The notes under the pieces: generated by a model
What the model saw: the letters and a program-made list of their open reading frames with translations, nothing else
Database searches by the model: none
What the model was told of the DNA's origin: nothing
Program-made: the position numbers and the translations under genes
Origin: Diplocarpon mali
Taxonomy: Eukaryota > Ascomycota > Leotiomycetes > Helotiales > Drepanopezizaceae
Reading direction: 5' to 3'
DNA length: 57,902 bases
Assembly (NCBI GenBank): GCA_024741835.1
Contig: JAENRP010000267.1
Coordinates: 1-57,902, forward strand
In this document: positions 57,621 to 57,902 of the stretch, one piece after another
How the letters are laid out: each line of letters begins with the position of its first letter
Numbering within the stretch: position 1 is the stretch's first letter

Positions 57621-57902
57621 CCACCCCGTCCCCAACGACACCTCTGCCCCCGCCCCCGCTCGCCGCCCCGCCTCCATCCCCACAAGAACACGCCATCCCC
57701 TCCTCCCCTCACCCCATCCCATCCCCTCCCGACCGCACCCGCGCCCACGCGGCCGTCTGGATCCCGGGGCCGGGTGGGTCTCCCCGCCCGTGCCGCATCT
57801 CACCGGTGCGGCACGGTGGAGCTGGAGGTGGAGCGCGCGCACGTGGTGCCGCGGTCCGGGCGGTGTCGCGGGCCACGCGAAGGGTGCGGTGTGCAGAGTC
57901 CG
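57621..57902. other. C-rich low-complexity end of window
   Basis: Begins with a C-rich run (CCCCACCCCGTCCCC), then GC-rich DNA to the window end. No telomeric repeat and no gene seen. Confidence 0.5.

Noticed and set aside
57419..57842. Tyr/Ile-rich frames at the right end
   Set aside because: Translation of the ATATAC microsatellite.
1..57902. CRISPR array, operon-type promoters or bacterial ribosome binding sites
   Set aside because: Spliceosomal introns and eukaryotic gene families show a fungal nuclear genome; no regular spacer-repeat array is present.

Overview
This window is nuclear DNA of a filamentous ascomycete (Pezizomycotina; Eurotiomycetes-like, though the class is an inference). 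The evidence is short introns of about 45-140 nt with GTRNGT-type donors and CTRAC-like branch sites, fungal versions of four housekeeping or metabolic genes, and LTR retrotransposons whose conserved Trp and Gln codons have become TAG/TAA. That last pattern is what repeat-induced point mutation (RIP) leaves. The DNA alternates between AT-rich transposon blocks, ordinary gene-bearing DNA, and two very GC-rich stretches without recognisable genes (about 11.5-13.3 kb and 55-57.5 kb).

Layout. 1-11525: a decayed Ty1/Copia element (cut by the left window edge), split at 4949 by a complete but dead Ty3/Gypsy chromovirus (Gypsy A, 4950-11301, 292-bp LTRs, target duplication ATCAT). 11526-14201: GC-rich, gene-poor DNA with microsatellites, a 105-bp tandem duplication and a solo-LTR-like repeat. 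14202-23302: two divergent genes, VIP1 (inositol pyrophosphate kinase, minus strand, 3 exons) and UTP21 (U3 snoRNP WD40 protein, plus strand, 4 exons). 23303-25260: AT-rich spacer with one RIP-decayed relic. 25266-36687: a second Copia element on the minus strand (124-bp LTRs, target duplication AATTG), split inside its Gag zinc knuckle by a second Gypsy copy (Gypsy B, 29239-35593). 39402-40772: an SfnG-like flavin-dependent sulfone monooxygenase (3 exons). 41956-43452: GPI2/PIG-C of GPI-anchor synthesis (minus strand, one in-frame intron). 46623-47549: an unrecognised two-exon, single-pass secretory-pathway membrane protein. 47550-57902: no intact gene seen. This part holds a second solo-LTR-like copy, an unrecognised RIP-decayed pseudogene interrupted by a 408-bp Tc1/mariner deletion derivative, tandem duplications and a terminal GC-rich/microsatellite stretch.

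The host genes do not form an operon or a biosynthetic cluster. They are independent functions: phosphate/inositol signalling, ribosome biogenesis, sulfur scavenging and GPI anchoring. Exon joins were checked for frame by hand at each boundary. The most interesting structural points are: a likely self-priming primer site in both Gypsy copies (the Tf1/sushi mechanism); the TA-flanked mariner derivative that, once removed with one TA, leaves the surrounding pseudogene frame continuous; and the two-exon membrane protein of unknown function.
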